Source of the DNA: Chondrosia reniformis
Lineage: Eukaryota; Porifera; Demospongiae; Chondrillida; Chondrillidae
Reading direction: 5' to 3'
NCBI GenBank assembly: GCA_947172415.1
Contig: OX359201.1
Coordinates: 1,178,001 to 1,242,000, forward strand
Length of the DNA: 64,000 nucleotides
Shown here: piece after piece, positions 38,443 to 51,072 of the stretch
Layout: each line of letters starts with the position of its first letter
Numbering within the stretch: position 1 is the stretch's first letter
Notes under the pieces: generated by a model
The model's input: only the letters and a program-made list of their open reading frames with translations
Databases searched by the model: none
Told to the model about the DNA's origin: nothing
Made by a program: the position numbers and the translations under genes

Positions 38443-41400
38443 GCAAGGAGTCCCGTCAGATTGTGCCTACATTGTACTGAATGGAAGACTGAGATCTGTG
38501 CTAAAGAAGAGTGATGGCAAGAGGGAGATGGTTGAGGAAATGGGAAGAGGTGAAACAGTTGGACTGGTAAGAAGTAATCTGTCTACACAGACTTTCATAC
38601 AGCTGATATTATTAAATATGAGAAATCCGCTTAGAATAGTATTACTAATATTTATGTACATATTTGAACAGCAGCTTGAGTGTTGTAGCTGATTGAAGCT
38701 TAGAGTGTATAATAAATTACACAGAAAAGCTTTACCCTCATCTGACATCAATGTCTACTGTATAGCATTTAGTTAAGCTACCTAATTATTGTCTTTGAGA
38801 TGGTTCATCTTTAGTCTTGGAGCATCTAGAGAGCAGTGTGTTTCTTGACATTTCGACCATGTTCGGTATCATTTAATACAGTTCAGTACCATCTCAAAGA
38901 TAAGTTTAACCTAATTAGAGAAAATCCCTATCATCTTTCCTAATTATTATAAAAGTACTAAATTTCATTTTTGCACTCTAACATCGGAATAGCACTATAT
39001 TGCTAAGCTCCTGCAGATTGCAATGTAGGTACAAAATACATACATGTGTCCGTATATAGTCAGTCATAATATTATTATACAAGATAAAAATCAAGATTAG
39101 CACATTGAAGGTTATGTGTATCTGTAGGACTTCAGCACTTCCTTGTGAAAAGGATATTTATTATACTTAAATTAAAATAGTTACATTTAGCCAATTTACA
39201 CCATCCGTTTTATAGTTTGTTAGCACCTTTTCAATGTACTTTAAAAATCAGTAGCTTGTGGGATCCTGCAGTATACCCAGATGTTTGAAGGAGAAATGGA
39301 TGCAGTAAATTCTTCTATTAATGATCCTCTCAGAGGCAATATATCATCGAACCTTGCTGATGCTCAGCTTCATCCGGTTGTGCAGTGGTTCCTAGTACTC
39401 CTGTATCTTATCCTCATTGTGGTAGCTTTAATTGGAAATGTGTTTCTGGGAATCCTTGTCTGTTTGATGAAGAAGAGAATCAACAGTACTGCCATGTATC
39501 TCTTGTTTCTGGTCATCCTCAACTTTCTGCTGATTCCAAACAGCTTTATGAAAATGACTGCCTTGGCTACCAGAAGATGGCCTTATGGCGATGTCTTCTG
39601 TTCTATAAGTGTACTGACAGCAGTATTTCAATACATTTCACTGCCTGGAATCCACATATGTTTATCTATTGATTTACTTCTATTTCTTTTGCGGCCCCTA
39701 AAATACGGCAGGCCAAGATACTGGGCCTTGTTTTTCAGTATTTTCAACTGTCTTCTTTCTCTCTTAATTTGCATTTTGATTGCTACTCTACATAGGTATG
39801 ATATCCTTGCTTACTGGCTCACTCCAGATGGTCAGGGCTTTTCCCTTTGCTATTATTTTAATACTCCTCAAAATGCGCAACCACTTGAGAGGATTAAAGG
39901 TTACCTACTGGTGACTACACCTGTTTGTCTTGGCTTATTTGGAAACTTTCTAACTCTGGCTGTATATTCAGCTGCTGCTTGCAAGCTCTATTCAATTAAG
40001 AGGAAGAGACGCTTGATCCATACACAGCCTGCTAAAGGCAATCTCATTGCAGCAGTGTTTGATAATGATCCTATAGACTTAAAGAGAGAGAGCAGAACTG
40101 TATATTCACTTTTAGGTGCATTTCTTCTCCAAATTAGTTCCATATCCATTCAGTTTCTGGCAGCATTAGTTGCATCTAGAAATGTTCCATTTTGGCTCTA
40201 CTTGGTGCTTGATCCTTTCTTTCTCATCACTCCACAAGTTCCACTGCTCTTGGTGCTTATAAACAAAGTGTTTCGCAAGCGGCTAAAAACTATACTAAGT
40301 TGCAAATGTGAAATTGAAGCTGTCAAGGAATCAGGAACCAGAAAGATAACTACAGCAACAAATAGTAGCCTAAGTTCTTCTGTTGATGGCTTCTCTGAAT
40401 ATCTAGCGAAATTGAATACCATGTCTAGAAGGAATCAAAATTCAACTGAAGAAAGATCTAGTGCTCGGCTTCAGAGGATCTTTCGTGACTCACAATGTAA
40501 TCGTGTTTCACCTCAGCTTGTTGATATGAATGAAGAGAGAGGGGAAGACCCTTAATAACCTTAATTTAGTGACAGTACATACGTAATCTCCTGAGGTTGT
40601 ATCAGTTCCCAAAATCACTGTGAACTAACTTTAAAAACAGACTATTTAATACTTTCTGTATACCTTTCACTGTAATACTTACTGTATTAATGAGTAATTA
40701 TTTTTCCATATTGCAATTGAATCTATATAAACACAGAAACCTTTTTAACCAGCATATGTAAACACAATCTCATGACTACAGGTTGTATATAGAAGGATTT
40801 AACTTGCATGGATGGAATTCGATGATAATTGACTTCACTAGCTACCGTATAACTTTGAACATTAAATCAGTTTGTTATATGTATACATATATGTACGTAT
40901 TTGTATACAGTAATAAATGCTATATATAGTGCAAGTAATATAAGATATTAATTTTGTATATAAAAGTAGGTAAATTATCACATTAAAGTGGAACATTCAT
41001 TAAATCTTACAATGATAGCTAGTCCTCTGAGGTGATAAAGGTTGACGCCTTTAAAGATTATTTTGTTTGTTTGTATCGCCTACCTACAGATTGAAGTGAT
41101 TACCAAAGCTCAAAGAGCCACCACCGTTCATGCCATCAGGTAAAGAACCATATAAGTACCTTGTTACCTTTTAACACTATGTACAAAATATATTCATACC
41201 TCAGACTTTCATCACTTGATCATGACTGGGCAGATGTTACGTTATATCTTCTAGTGATTATTCTCTTATTATCATAGCCTTTGCAATGTATACTGTATGC
41301 ATATATATACTGTACATTAGCAGTAAATTATAACCTCAGGAAATATCAATGAAATTATTAATTTGTCATCCTTATTTTATGTGTCATAATAAAATACAAT

Positions 41401-44400
41401 TCTGTTTTGGAAATCCACCCCTCACCTGTAACCCTTCATCAGTGACCCTTCATCAGTGACCCTTCATCAGTGACCCTTCATCTGTGATCCTTCATCAGTG
41501 ACCCTTCATCTGTGATCCTGGGAGTCACATATACATTATGTACATACGTATGTATATATGTAGAGATACTGAGCTAGCACAATTACCAGTTGGTTTGATA
41601 GAGACTACAAAAGTGAAGCAGCCCAAAGTGGTTGCCCGATTGATCACACTATTGGGAAAGAAAATACTTGGAAACTATACCAAGCTCTCAGCAGCTCCAG
41701 TAACAGCTCCGGGTACATGTCTACATACATACAAAGTCATATTTCTATACTCTGATAAGCACGGCTCAGTGCAATTAATTCCCTTTATTCATTCTATACT
41801 CTATATGTATATAAAGATGTGCTGCAGTATCTGTATAATGTACCACCACGAGACATCTTCACTTCCTGAAGCACATGAGTAGATCCCTTAATCAGACTTC
41901 AGTAATTTTGTCACTAATGAAGAGTGTATTTTGGATGGTGCATCTTTGACTCTCTCAGCATCTAAAAATTTAGTTTAGTAAATCTTTTTGTCTGATGTTT
42001 TAACCCCAGCTCAAAGAGTTGAAAGATGAACCATTCATCCCAAAGATAAATTAGATGCGATTGGAAGAAATCCTTATTCTATTAATGAAGAGTGTTCTCT
42101 CTATTTATCATTTTACCTTATTGAAATAGAAAAATCTGAATCATAACATTAATAATTATAGCATCTGAGTGTATCCATATAATTTCTCACTTTGAAATTT
42201 CCTATTTACCATTTTATTGATTCATTTATAGATCCAGTATTGGGTGGTATAAAGTCTACAACTTCAAACCTCTCAACTATAGCTGTGGTTGCCATGACAC
42301 CAGAAGTTCCACTTATTCAGTTCACCAAAACACTGTGCAGAACCATCAACTGCATCAGTATGTGTGTATAACAATAGAAATGTATTCCATTTAAAAATAT
42401 AATAGTTGTTATTATTGTTATACACTAACTTGTCAACAGTGTGAATAGTATTAGCAAACACTTTGAATTGTTCTGAACTCTGTTCAGTGTTGTGCAACCT
42501 TCATTTAATGTTGTGCAACCTTCATTTAATGTTGTGCAACCTTCATTTAATGTTGTACAACCTTTATTATCATGATTTAGAATCAAACTATCACTAGCCA
42601 AATGAAGCAGATTTTCATCCAATGTTTCGGTAGCAATTTCAGCTACCTTCATGCGAAACATGGATAAAAATCTGTTTCATTTGGCTAGTGATAGTTTGAA
42701 TCTAAATCATGATTGATGAACCTAGCCACACAGACTTATTCAACCTTTATTATATCTTGGTCTCCATTTTGTATTTTGTGTGCTAATGTAATCAAGTGTT
42801 CTCCATGTACCAGAGTACAGAATTGTAGGATAAAGTAAGGTGTATTTGTATCTCTATCTCTAGGCTCTTGTCTCAGATTGACTAGTTCCCTAGTTCAGGA
42901 GAAATTGGGATCAAAGATATTGGATGGGTAATTTATGTGGGTGTATATGAAATATACATATTACATAATGTACGTATATATGTTTAATAAAACACTTACA
43001 TTCATAATATTATAAATGTTTATGTGAAATACATTATACATACACACAGTATACATACGTATATGTGTAAATGTATATGATAAATATAATCACTGGATGC
43101 TGGATTAATTAACTATTCCATATTTTCAGCAGAAGTACTTGTGGTTTGGTTATCACTAATACATGCATGTACAGTAGTCTATACATTATAGTGCTATATC
43201 TTGACATTGTCTGTTTCTCTTATGTCCTGTGTGTACAATATACATGTACATTTGTATGTAATACGTAGGCATACTCATTATTTGATACACTTTATATATT
43301 CAGTGTCTGATTGTACTGTACCATATATCATTGTTACTATATATACTGATTTAATTGCTCTTACAGACTGTCAGAGTACAGACTGAGAAACTGGTTGGGT
43401 CACCAGGAGGACAACCACAGGATAGTACTGTACGAAGCAGATCCACTGGTCACCTCGTGGACCATGCGATGCATCAGACAGGTACACTTCACATGCATAG
43501 TTATCACGCCTGCTACACTCCTCCCTAATTGAATTGGGTATATGTATATAGAGGAAGTGACTCACCATTCATTTACAGTGATACATTTTACAATCTCCTG
43601 TTAGGCCGACCATATTCTATTACTTGGGTTAGCAGAGGATGGCCCGAAAACTGGCAAGGTGTGTCCACAGGCCTGCATAGCTGGTTGTTGAGGAATATAT
43701 GGACATGGCTATATGTAGCATATATACATGTCACTGATTACTTAGATTTTGGAGTCAGTGAAGACTCTAGCTCTCAGAGTGCAAAAGGAACTTGTGCTAT
43801 TACATCGAGAAGATGTGCAGAATCCAAGCAAGACGCGAGTGTGGCTAAACACGTTTGGTTGGGTGTCATCATATTTTCACGTTAGTATAGCAGTATATAG
43901 GATATTTAGTGTGTATGCTCTATGCTTTTCAGTAACTCATGCACTGTATAGATGTAGCCATTTCAATGAGTCCATATACGTATTGTAATTCTTATTGAAC
44001 ATTTCTATGAACATTTAGAGCTACCACATTTGGATCTCAATTTAACCTCAATTGACTGTATGTCCAGAGAAGCAGTAATTAATAATTTAGGATTAGCTGC
44101 TACAGGTAATCCAATTGACTTGTTAGCGGTTCTACGATTCTATTCAACTTGTTAGGTGAGATGTCCAGATTACATATTTACCAAACATCTCTCACAAGAA
44201 GATGGGAAGTTCTTACCACCTTGTCCTGACAAGTGAGGCATTTAGTAGATGTTTGAATTCCAATTAATTGTCTTGGGCCTTCTAAGATTTCATTGTTTTT
44301 AAACACTATTGTTCAATTATTTGTTTAAAGATGTTGTTGTTGTTGTTGGATGCACACAATATTAGTATATATCAAGTGTCCATGCATGCATGCATACATA

Positions 44401-47400
44401 CATACGTACATTCACTTGTCTAATTCTAGGCGAATCCTCAAAAAAAATTTTCCTATGCTAATATGCACAACACCAGTAGAGTTTTAAATATGAGTATGGT
44501 TCATCTCTTTATCCTTTGTCAACTGTAATATGGATCTTTGATAATGGATTGTGTGTAAACATTTAAAGCTTTCTCTCTATGGTTTTATTAGGCATTCAGA
44601 TTTCTCTCGTTTGGCCAGAAAGCTAACGGGCACTTCTATTGGACTAGTACTAGGGGGGGGCGGAGCTAGGGGACTGTCACATGCTGGAGTATTAAAGGCA
44701 ATGGAGGAAGCTGGTTTGTCATTTACATACAGCTGCATTTTAACCTTTGTTTCAATAATCCTTTAAATACAGTCTTTGTGTTACTATATATAGTACACAT
44801 ATGTACGTATATGCGTGTAGGGATTCCAATAGATATGATTGGAGGAACCAGTATTGGTGCTTTTATTGGTGCTATATACTGTGAAGAGGTTAATGCCGAC
44901 AAGACCATTCACAGAACCAGAGAGTGGGCAAAGGTGTGTGTATTCCTGTGTAGCAGTTAAACAGAGACGTACACATATGCACCAATCAAGTTGTAGTAAT
45001 TGTTTATATGTACATAACAGTTAACAAAATTAATGTTAAGATCACCTCTAAGGGCAAACTTTGTTGCTGCTGTAGATGTATTAACTCTTATCCCTTGAAA
45101 GAGTTCATCTTCCAATCATTTGAGCGATGTAGATTTCAGTTTGATCTTCATGCTGGATGTTTTGATCCCAAAGGTCTTCTTAAGCTGCAATATCTTTAGA
45201 CACTCAACAATATATCAGATGAGGAACCTTTTCAAAGATATTTTGACACAAACATTTTGCAAAGATATTAATATAATATAAAAATTATGTATTTTCTGAA
45301 ATGATCTGGTGTTTCTTTTGATGTTAACAGAGAATGGGAAGTCTGAAAGAGAAGATATTTGACCTCACTTATCCTATAACATCAATGTTCACAGGTATAC
45401 GTATATACTTACATACATATGTATATACGTAGGTACAATGATACTTTATATATATACATACGTACTACACACTTCCACATAATATATACGTACGTAGTAC
45501 ACACTTCCACTAATTCCATTTACCCCATTTTATGAAAAATATAACATTTTTAAGAAGCTTTGTGTCATCATTCACTATTTTGCCATTCTCTGTAGGATGC
45601 GCCTTCAACAACCTCATTCATCAGACTTTCAAGGAGAAGCAAATTGAGGTACAGTTAAATTGGACTAGGAACCTCTTCACTTCATATATATACGTATATT
45701 ACGTACATATGAATATATAATATATATATTGCATACATCAGACCTGTAGGAACCATTGAAATATGGTCCAGCCTATATATCAAAAACTTTTTCATACGTC
45801 ACATGACCAGATGTCTAGAGATGTAACATATTAAAAATGGCAGCTGCAAAGCAACGACTTAATATACTGAATAGATTCAAAGTGCTAGCAAACTTCCAAA
45901 TGGTTCCATCTTATTCTGTCCTCTGAAAAACTTTATGACCAAGTAAAAATGGTCAGACTGTAACTAGTCTGACATAACCACCTAGACTGCTTCCTATAGG
46001 CCTGTGCATTATGTATACAGTAATTCTGAATATTATATATAACTGTATATGTAGCAGGCATTTTTATACAGGGTATGCATATTTATTTTATCTTTTTCAT
46101 CAATTTTATGTACATATGTTTAGTTCATTTATATACGTAGCTTTCAGATGAAAAATTGCATTAATGTGTTGTATATATATTCTACAAAGTTGTCATTCTC
46201 TTTGCCTGTACCTATATATATATAGGACCTATGGATTCCTTACTTTTGCATCACTACTGATATTACCCAGTCGCAGATGAAAGTTCATCAAAATGGGAAT
46301 CTGTGGCGCTACGTGAGGGCCAGCATGTCCCTCTCCGGATACCTGCCGCCTCTCTGTGACCCTACAGACGGACACCTCCTGTTGGATGGAGGATACATCA
46401 ACAATCTTCCTGGTAAGCGTACGCAGTGAAATCTGTCTAATGTGATTGGCTTAGGAAACTTGGCCTTAGTAGAGAGGTGTGTGGCTGCATTATAGAAAGC
46501 CTTATGTACGTATGGCCTGGCCTGGCCCACTTATCTATATATACAGTTATTGCTGGGACTTTAAGAGCCGACTGTATTTATTCCAAGGTGACCACTCTAT
46601 TCAAGTGGCTGCTTACTCAGGTCTTACAAATATGTCTGTATATTGTTCGAGTTGTATTTAAAGTCTTTTTATCTTTCCAAGTTTCAAAACGGCCTATAAT
46701 TTAGCTCATGCAGCTAATATTAGTTCTTGAAAAATATGTATATGTACGTACTGTATCTGTTTTCTTGAAAAATAAGATCTAAAGCCTGTCTTTGACTGTC
46801 ATCATTTGAGTCTGGATTTGTGTTACTCTTTTGTTTCTTATGTACGTACACTAGCCTCAAGTCTCCCTCACACTCTCTGGTATTTTTAGCCTCAAATCTC
46901 CCTCACTCTCTCTGGTATTTTTAGCCTCAAATCTCCCTCACTCTCTCTGGTATTTTTAGCCTCAAATCTCCTCACTCTCTCTGGTATTTTTAGCCTCAAA
47001 TCTCCTCACTCTCTCTGGTATTTTTAGCCTCAAATCTCCCTCACTCTCTCTGGTATTTTTAGCCTCAAACCTCCCTCACTCTCTCTGGTATTTTTAGCCT
47101 CAAATCTCCCTCACTCTCTCTATTTTTTATCTACATGCTTTTATGTCACTGCTTAGCTGATGTTATGTTGAACCAAGGTGCGAAGACCATCATTTCAGTA
47201 GATGTTGGAGCGGAGGATAATAATGATCTGACAAACTATGGAGACAGTGTCTCGGGATGGTCACTCCTGCTGAACAGATGGAATCCTTTTGCCAAGAAAA
47301 TGAGAGTGAGTCATGCTTATCTGTACATACTGTCTGTACCCTCATTCTTTACAGCTCTCTTTGTATACATCTATACTACCACACCTGTATACGTACGTAC

Positions 47401-48825
47401 GTATGTGTATATATCCATTCTATGATAATGTCCATGTATACTCAGTATATATATACACTCCATTGTATTCATTTATCCATCATGTATTCCCTTGCAGGCT
47501 TAGTGCAATTAACTCCTCATTTTAGTAGGCATACACATTACAATTATCAATATCTTCTATATTTAGATTCTTTCAATATAATAAAATCTCCCTTTTTCTC
47601 CAAAGGTACCCAATCTCACTGAAATACAATCACGACTTGCTTATGTCTCTTGTGTGCGTCAACTGGAGATGGTCAAGTCAGGTGGCCTGGGAGAATATGT
47701 GAGATTGCCTATAGACAGGTAACCACAAAACAAGATACAGTGTACATATACTAGATTAAACTATATTTAATTTGTAACTTTTAGAATCGGAACACTGCAG
47801 TTTGGAAGATTTGAAGAGATTTATGTAAGTACAAGCTCTATAAAACCTATATATATACTGTATTGGTGTATACTGCACTGCACCTCAAGCTTATCAGCTA
47901 GGGTACACCATAAGGCAGACTATCTGCCACTAGGCAATCCAAACTGTGATTCATGTTTCTTTGTAGCATAATAAAATGTTCCACTTTAATTTTTACGTCT
48001 TTTAGTGTTTGATTTTGGAACTCACTAGTATAGACTTCCACTTAAGTAAGAGGAGTTCCATTAAAACAATGACAAGATACTATGATGCATTTAACTGTAT
48101 ATTGAGACTTAAATGTTTACATCTAATTAACGTGAGATTGCAAGATTTGCCTATATGAGCAATTTTTCACAAGCGTTTGATTTGACACCTCAGTAATTCT
48201 GTATCTAGTCCGTAAACCTTAAGCTTCATTCTGCATTCTTTTGAACTATAAATCACAATCTTACCCTCACATTCAATTCCCGATATATATGGTATATCTG
48301 ATACTTTGTACATGTACAAGCAAGAGAACTACCTGAGTGTTGGAATAATTACCACATACCACATCTTTGTAGGACATAGGCTTGCAGCATAGTAGAACTG
48401 TCATCAGTGGTTGGACTAGGAACATCAAGATGCAGCATCTGTTTATTGACAATCATGTTACCAAGGAGACACAGCCAACCTCCCAACAACAAAAGGAACA
48501 ACTGCCCTCTCAATTACAGAAGCTCTCTGATGATTTAGCTGCAGTTGCTTCACAGATTCCACAAAAGGATTCTTCAATTCCACTCTCATTTCATAAGTGT
48601 TTGAGTGAAGCAGAGTTTCCAGTAGTCTCAAATACTGAGGAGGAATATGGTCTAGGATACTGGTCCAGTCCCGAGTTGGATGTCCTTTCTCCTGCGATGG
48701 AGCCCATTCTTCAGCTCCATGAGGATAATTCCAGTGAACCTGAAGGCAGTCCTGAACATCCTCAGCACTCTAGATCAGACACAGAACTGGCACAGGATTT
48801 GGTGCTCCCAATGAAAACACTCTAG
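38443..48825 (+). CDS. PNPLA6: Neuropathy target esterase-like lysophospholipase, 5' part missing
   Basis: Eighteen exons read in frame (728 aa): 38443-38566, 41090-41139, 41564-41712, 42232-42357, 42864-42927, 43367-43481, 43605-43658, 43746-43880, 44156-44232, 44592-44713, 44821-44933, 45331-45394, 45596-45648, 46226-46412, 47157-47305, 47606-47718, 47785-47824, 48373-48825. The first begins inside a cyclic-nucleotide-binding-like domain ([15 protein letters not shown]). The patatin domain has GGGGARG, the nucleophile motif GTSIG and the dyad aspartate in DGG. Family members hydrolyse lysophosphatidylcholine and phosphatidylcholine at the ER surface. The animal proteins are about 1,350 aa, so the membrane anchor and earlier nucleotide-binding domains are not in view. 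PNPLA7 is equally possible by homology. Confidence 0.92.
39281..40555 (+). CDS. Single-exon seven-helix receptor nested in a PNPLA6 intron
   Basis: A 424-aa intronless frame with an N-terminus bearing N-S-S and N-I-S sites and seven hydrophobic segments. Helix 1 has IGNVFLG. A Cys lies before helix 3 (VFCSIS). The helix-3 end reads [14 protein letters not shown], where class A receptors have SIDRYLAI..PLKY, so DRY has become DLL. Helix 7 has ITPQVPLL in place of NPxxY, and NKVFRKRLK follows as helix 8. It is a rhodopsin-like but atypical GPCR. The ligand is unknown, and coupling is uncertain because both activation motifs are altered. It lies on the same strand as the host gene, between the first two visible exons. 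ATGs at 39,281 and 39,296 are both possible starts. Confidence 0.85.
   Translation: MFEGEMDAVNSSINDPLRGNISSNLADAQLHPVVQWFLVLLYLILIVVALIGNVFLGILVCLMKKRINSTAMYLLFLVILNFLLIPNSFMKMTALATRRWPYGDVFCSISVLTAVFQYISLPGIHICLSIDLLLFLLRPLKYGRPRYWALFFSIFNCLLSLLICILIATLHRYDILAYWLTPDGQGFSLCYYFNTPQNAQPLERIKGYLLVTTPVCLGLFGNFLTLAVYSAAACKLYSIKRKRRLIHTQPAKGNLIAAVFDNDPIDLKRESRTVYSLLGAFLLQISSISIQFLAALVASRNVPFWLYLVLDPFFLITPQVPLLLVLINKVFRKRLKTILSCKCEIEAVKESGTRKITTATNSSLSSSVDGFSEYLAKLNTMSRRNQNSTEERSSARLQRIFRDSQCNRVSPQLVDMNEERGEDP
41431..41518. repeat. Minisatellite, about 6 x 14 bp
   Basis: Tandem ACCCTTCATCAGTG units with small variants (TCTGTGATC), in the PNPLA6 intron before exon 41564. Confidence 0.8.
42488..42566. 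repeat. Four 21-bp tandem repeats
   Basis: Units of TGTTGTGCAACCTTCATTTAA lie directly before a long palindrome, inside a PNPLA6 intron. Confidence 0.8.
42569..42714. repeat. 146-bp near-perfect palindrome
   Basis: Arms of about 52 bp (AATCATGATTTAGA, TATCACTAGCCAAATGAA ... and their inverse) surround a centre that is itself partly inverted (ATGTTTCGGTAGC ... GCTACC ... CGAAACAT). It could form a cruciform, or a hairpin in the unspliced RNA. It may be a palindromic MITE. Confidence 0.8.
46852..47127. repeat. Minisatellite, about 8 x 34-36 bp
   Basis: Units contain AGCCTCAAATCTCCCTCAC and TCTCTCTGGTATTTTT. The array ends about 30 bp before the acceptor of PNPLA6 exon 47157, so it supplies much of the upstream pyrimidine-rich sequence. 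Confidence 0.85.
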
Positions 48826-50242
48826 TTTATATATAATTATCCATATATTGCCAACAATAGGCACATGTACATGTGCAATCAAAGTATTCCTTAGTATAAT
48901 GCACATTGCTCAATGTAATCTTAATAAAATTATTTATATAATACTGTACATATATATAAGGGATTGAAGAGAAAATGCATGGAGGCAATTGAAGAGGTTT
49001 TGTGAGAGGTATATATAATTCACAATCATATATTGGTGCTGTTAACAGCAATGACCATATATACGTATATTATTAAAGTTGCGCATTTATAAATTATGTA
49101 CGTATACGTATATACACATAATAATATGAGCTCGAGCTCACTGCTGTATATATATATATAATATATATATAAGCAGATCTAGTCATATATTCAAACATGT
49201 ACTTAATATATACGTACGTGTGTTGTCTATATATATATATATAAGGCCAATCAATTGCAAGGAAGCATGCACTATATATACTGGCTGTTGTGTCAAGCTT
49301 ATAATTAGATGTACATGTATATATATAAGTACACCAACTTTACCAAAACCAATATTGCAGCTGATATGTGTGGGATGCACTGTATAATTGTAAAAATGAG
49401 GCCAGATAAATTCTCCAGCTGCCTCTATTAGAGGCATATTATTCATGAAGTGAAATGAATTTGACAAAGTGATCTACATCACGATCATCTTACACATGTA
49501 CAATAATTGCACCGGCCCTTTAATACACTTATAACAGCAAAATTAATTTGAATTATGGTTAACATCCAGATATAGCTCACATGTATATATGTACGTACGT
49601 ATATAGAATAGACTAATATTAGACACTGCTTTTTAAGGTCAAATATACTTATAAGTATATTTGACCTTAAAAATGCAAATGCAATTGAGGAAAAGCTATA
49701 TATAAAATTATAATGGAATGAACCTAAACTGTTTTCAAAGAAGCCCCCTTTGCCCTGAATATTTGATAAACTAATTACTCTCTATATAATATATACGTAC
49801 GTATATAAACTGTACATGTGATTAAGTAAACAATATGATGTCGTGGTTTACTGGGTATAAGACTTCATAAAGTTTGATTACAAAGGCTATTCTATGATAT
49901 ACACATTTTAAATACATTATCAACATCTCAATTGATCAAAGCATATTATGCATCCATAGTAGCAATATATGCAAAGTTAGCATAGCCAAAAATGAATTTT
50001 AGATTAATGTATGTATATACATGAAGGTATTATATATATACCCCTTACCTAATATATAAGTATTATATTTATATTAAATCCATTGTGACTTGTGTACAAG
50101 TTTTGTACTTTCAATCAGGAAAATAACATCCACAGTCAAGTATATAAGCACTGTGTATCTTTGCAAAATTATAAAACTAGCTGATTCACTCACTTCAGTT
50201 GATACTAATTATAAGCACATTCATAGGAGGATATTCTGGAAA
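48826..50242. other. Intergenic, AT-rich
   Basis: No gene seen. Contains many TATATACGTA runs and a perfect 44-bp palindrome at 49,630-49,673. Short open frames here have no recognisable feature. Confidence 0.6.
49630..49673. repeat. Perfect 44-bp palindrome
   Basis: Each half reads TTTTTAAGGTCAAATATACT plus TA, then exactly its inverse with no spacer. Possibly a cruciform site or a minimal MITE remnant. Confidence 0.85.
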
Positions 50243-51072
50243 ATGATTTCCATTCTCTTATCTTTACAGTTGGTATTACTTGGTGCAGCAATTGGATGTA
50301 AGTAATGTATATATATATATAGTAATTATAAATATTTAATCCTAATATTAAGATATTGATATGTTATATATACATTATCTAATTCTACGTATATACAGGC
50401 CACTCTGGAGGTTGTTGCTGTCAGCCACACAGTTTCTGTCAACCTAAAGACTGACAAGAGGTCTACAACAAGTGCGGTTGTTAGGATAGCGGAGTTTACA
50501 CCATCTCTGTGTGTGGTACTACCAAAGAGGTATATTGTGAAATGGACGGCCAGTGGACAGTGATTCAGAGAAGAATGGATGGATCTGAAGACTTTTACAG
50601 ATACTATGCTGATTATAAACAAGGGTTTGGCGATCCTGCCAGAGAATACTGGCTTGGACTGGATAGCATTCACTGCCTGACTACAAGGAGTCCAAGAACA
50701 GAATTACTGATTGATCTAGCAGACTTTGAGGGACAATTTGGATATGCTGCCTATAGTATCTTTTCAGTGGGTAACTCTGGTACTGGATACAGGCTGTTTG
50801 TTGGTGGGTATAATGGAACAGCAGGAGATGATTTGGAAAATCATAATAAGCAGTCCTTCACAACAAGAGATCACGATGTTGATCAATATTTCAATAACTG
50901 TGCTGTGAACCATAAGGGAGCGTGGTGGTATCATGGTTGTCATGGATCCAATCTTAATGGTCGGTATCTGAGTGGATCACACTCCTCATATGCTGATGGA
51001 GTTAACTGTTTGCAGTTTAAATGTCATCACTACTCTTTAAAGTACACAGCTATGAAGCTCCGCAGAGTGTAG
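50243..51072 (+). pseudogene. Fibrinogen-related domain (FReD) secreted protein with two in-frame stops
   Basis: Exon 1 50243-50297 encodes a signal peptide (MISILLSLQLVLLGAAIG). Exon 2 50399-51072 encodes a cysteine-rich linker and a full FReD: EVYNKCGC, GVYTI, WTVIQRRMDGSEDF, a calcium-loop-like RDHDVDQYFNNCA and AWWYHGCHGSNLNGRYL. Two codons in this frame are stops: TGA at 50452-50454, where FReDs usually have Cys, and TAG at 50482-50484, just before DSGVYTI. The rest of the frame is clean to the natural end. Family members bind acetyl groups or sugars and act in innate recognition or clotting-type adhesion. It is either a young pseudogene or expressed from a corrected allele or transcript. 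A 27-nt intron would remove only one stop along with conserved residues, so splicing is an unlikely rescue. Confidence 0.82.

Noticed and set aside
44015-44103. Possible extra PNPLA6 exon with acceptor-like TTTAG and donor-like GGTAATC
   Set aside because: The neighbours 43746-43880 and 44156-44232 join directly in phase 0 and match the family (YFH-VRCP). Adding this piece breaks the phase.
50461-50484. A 27-nt intron that would remove a FReD stop codon
   Set aside because: It starts GT and ends AG but is too short, removes conserved domain-start residues, and leaves the TGA at 50,452 in place.
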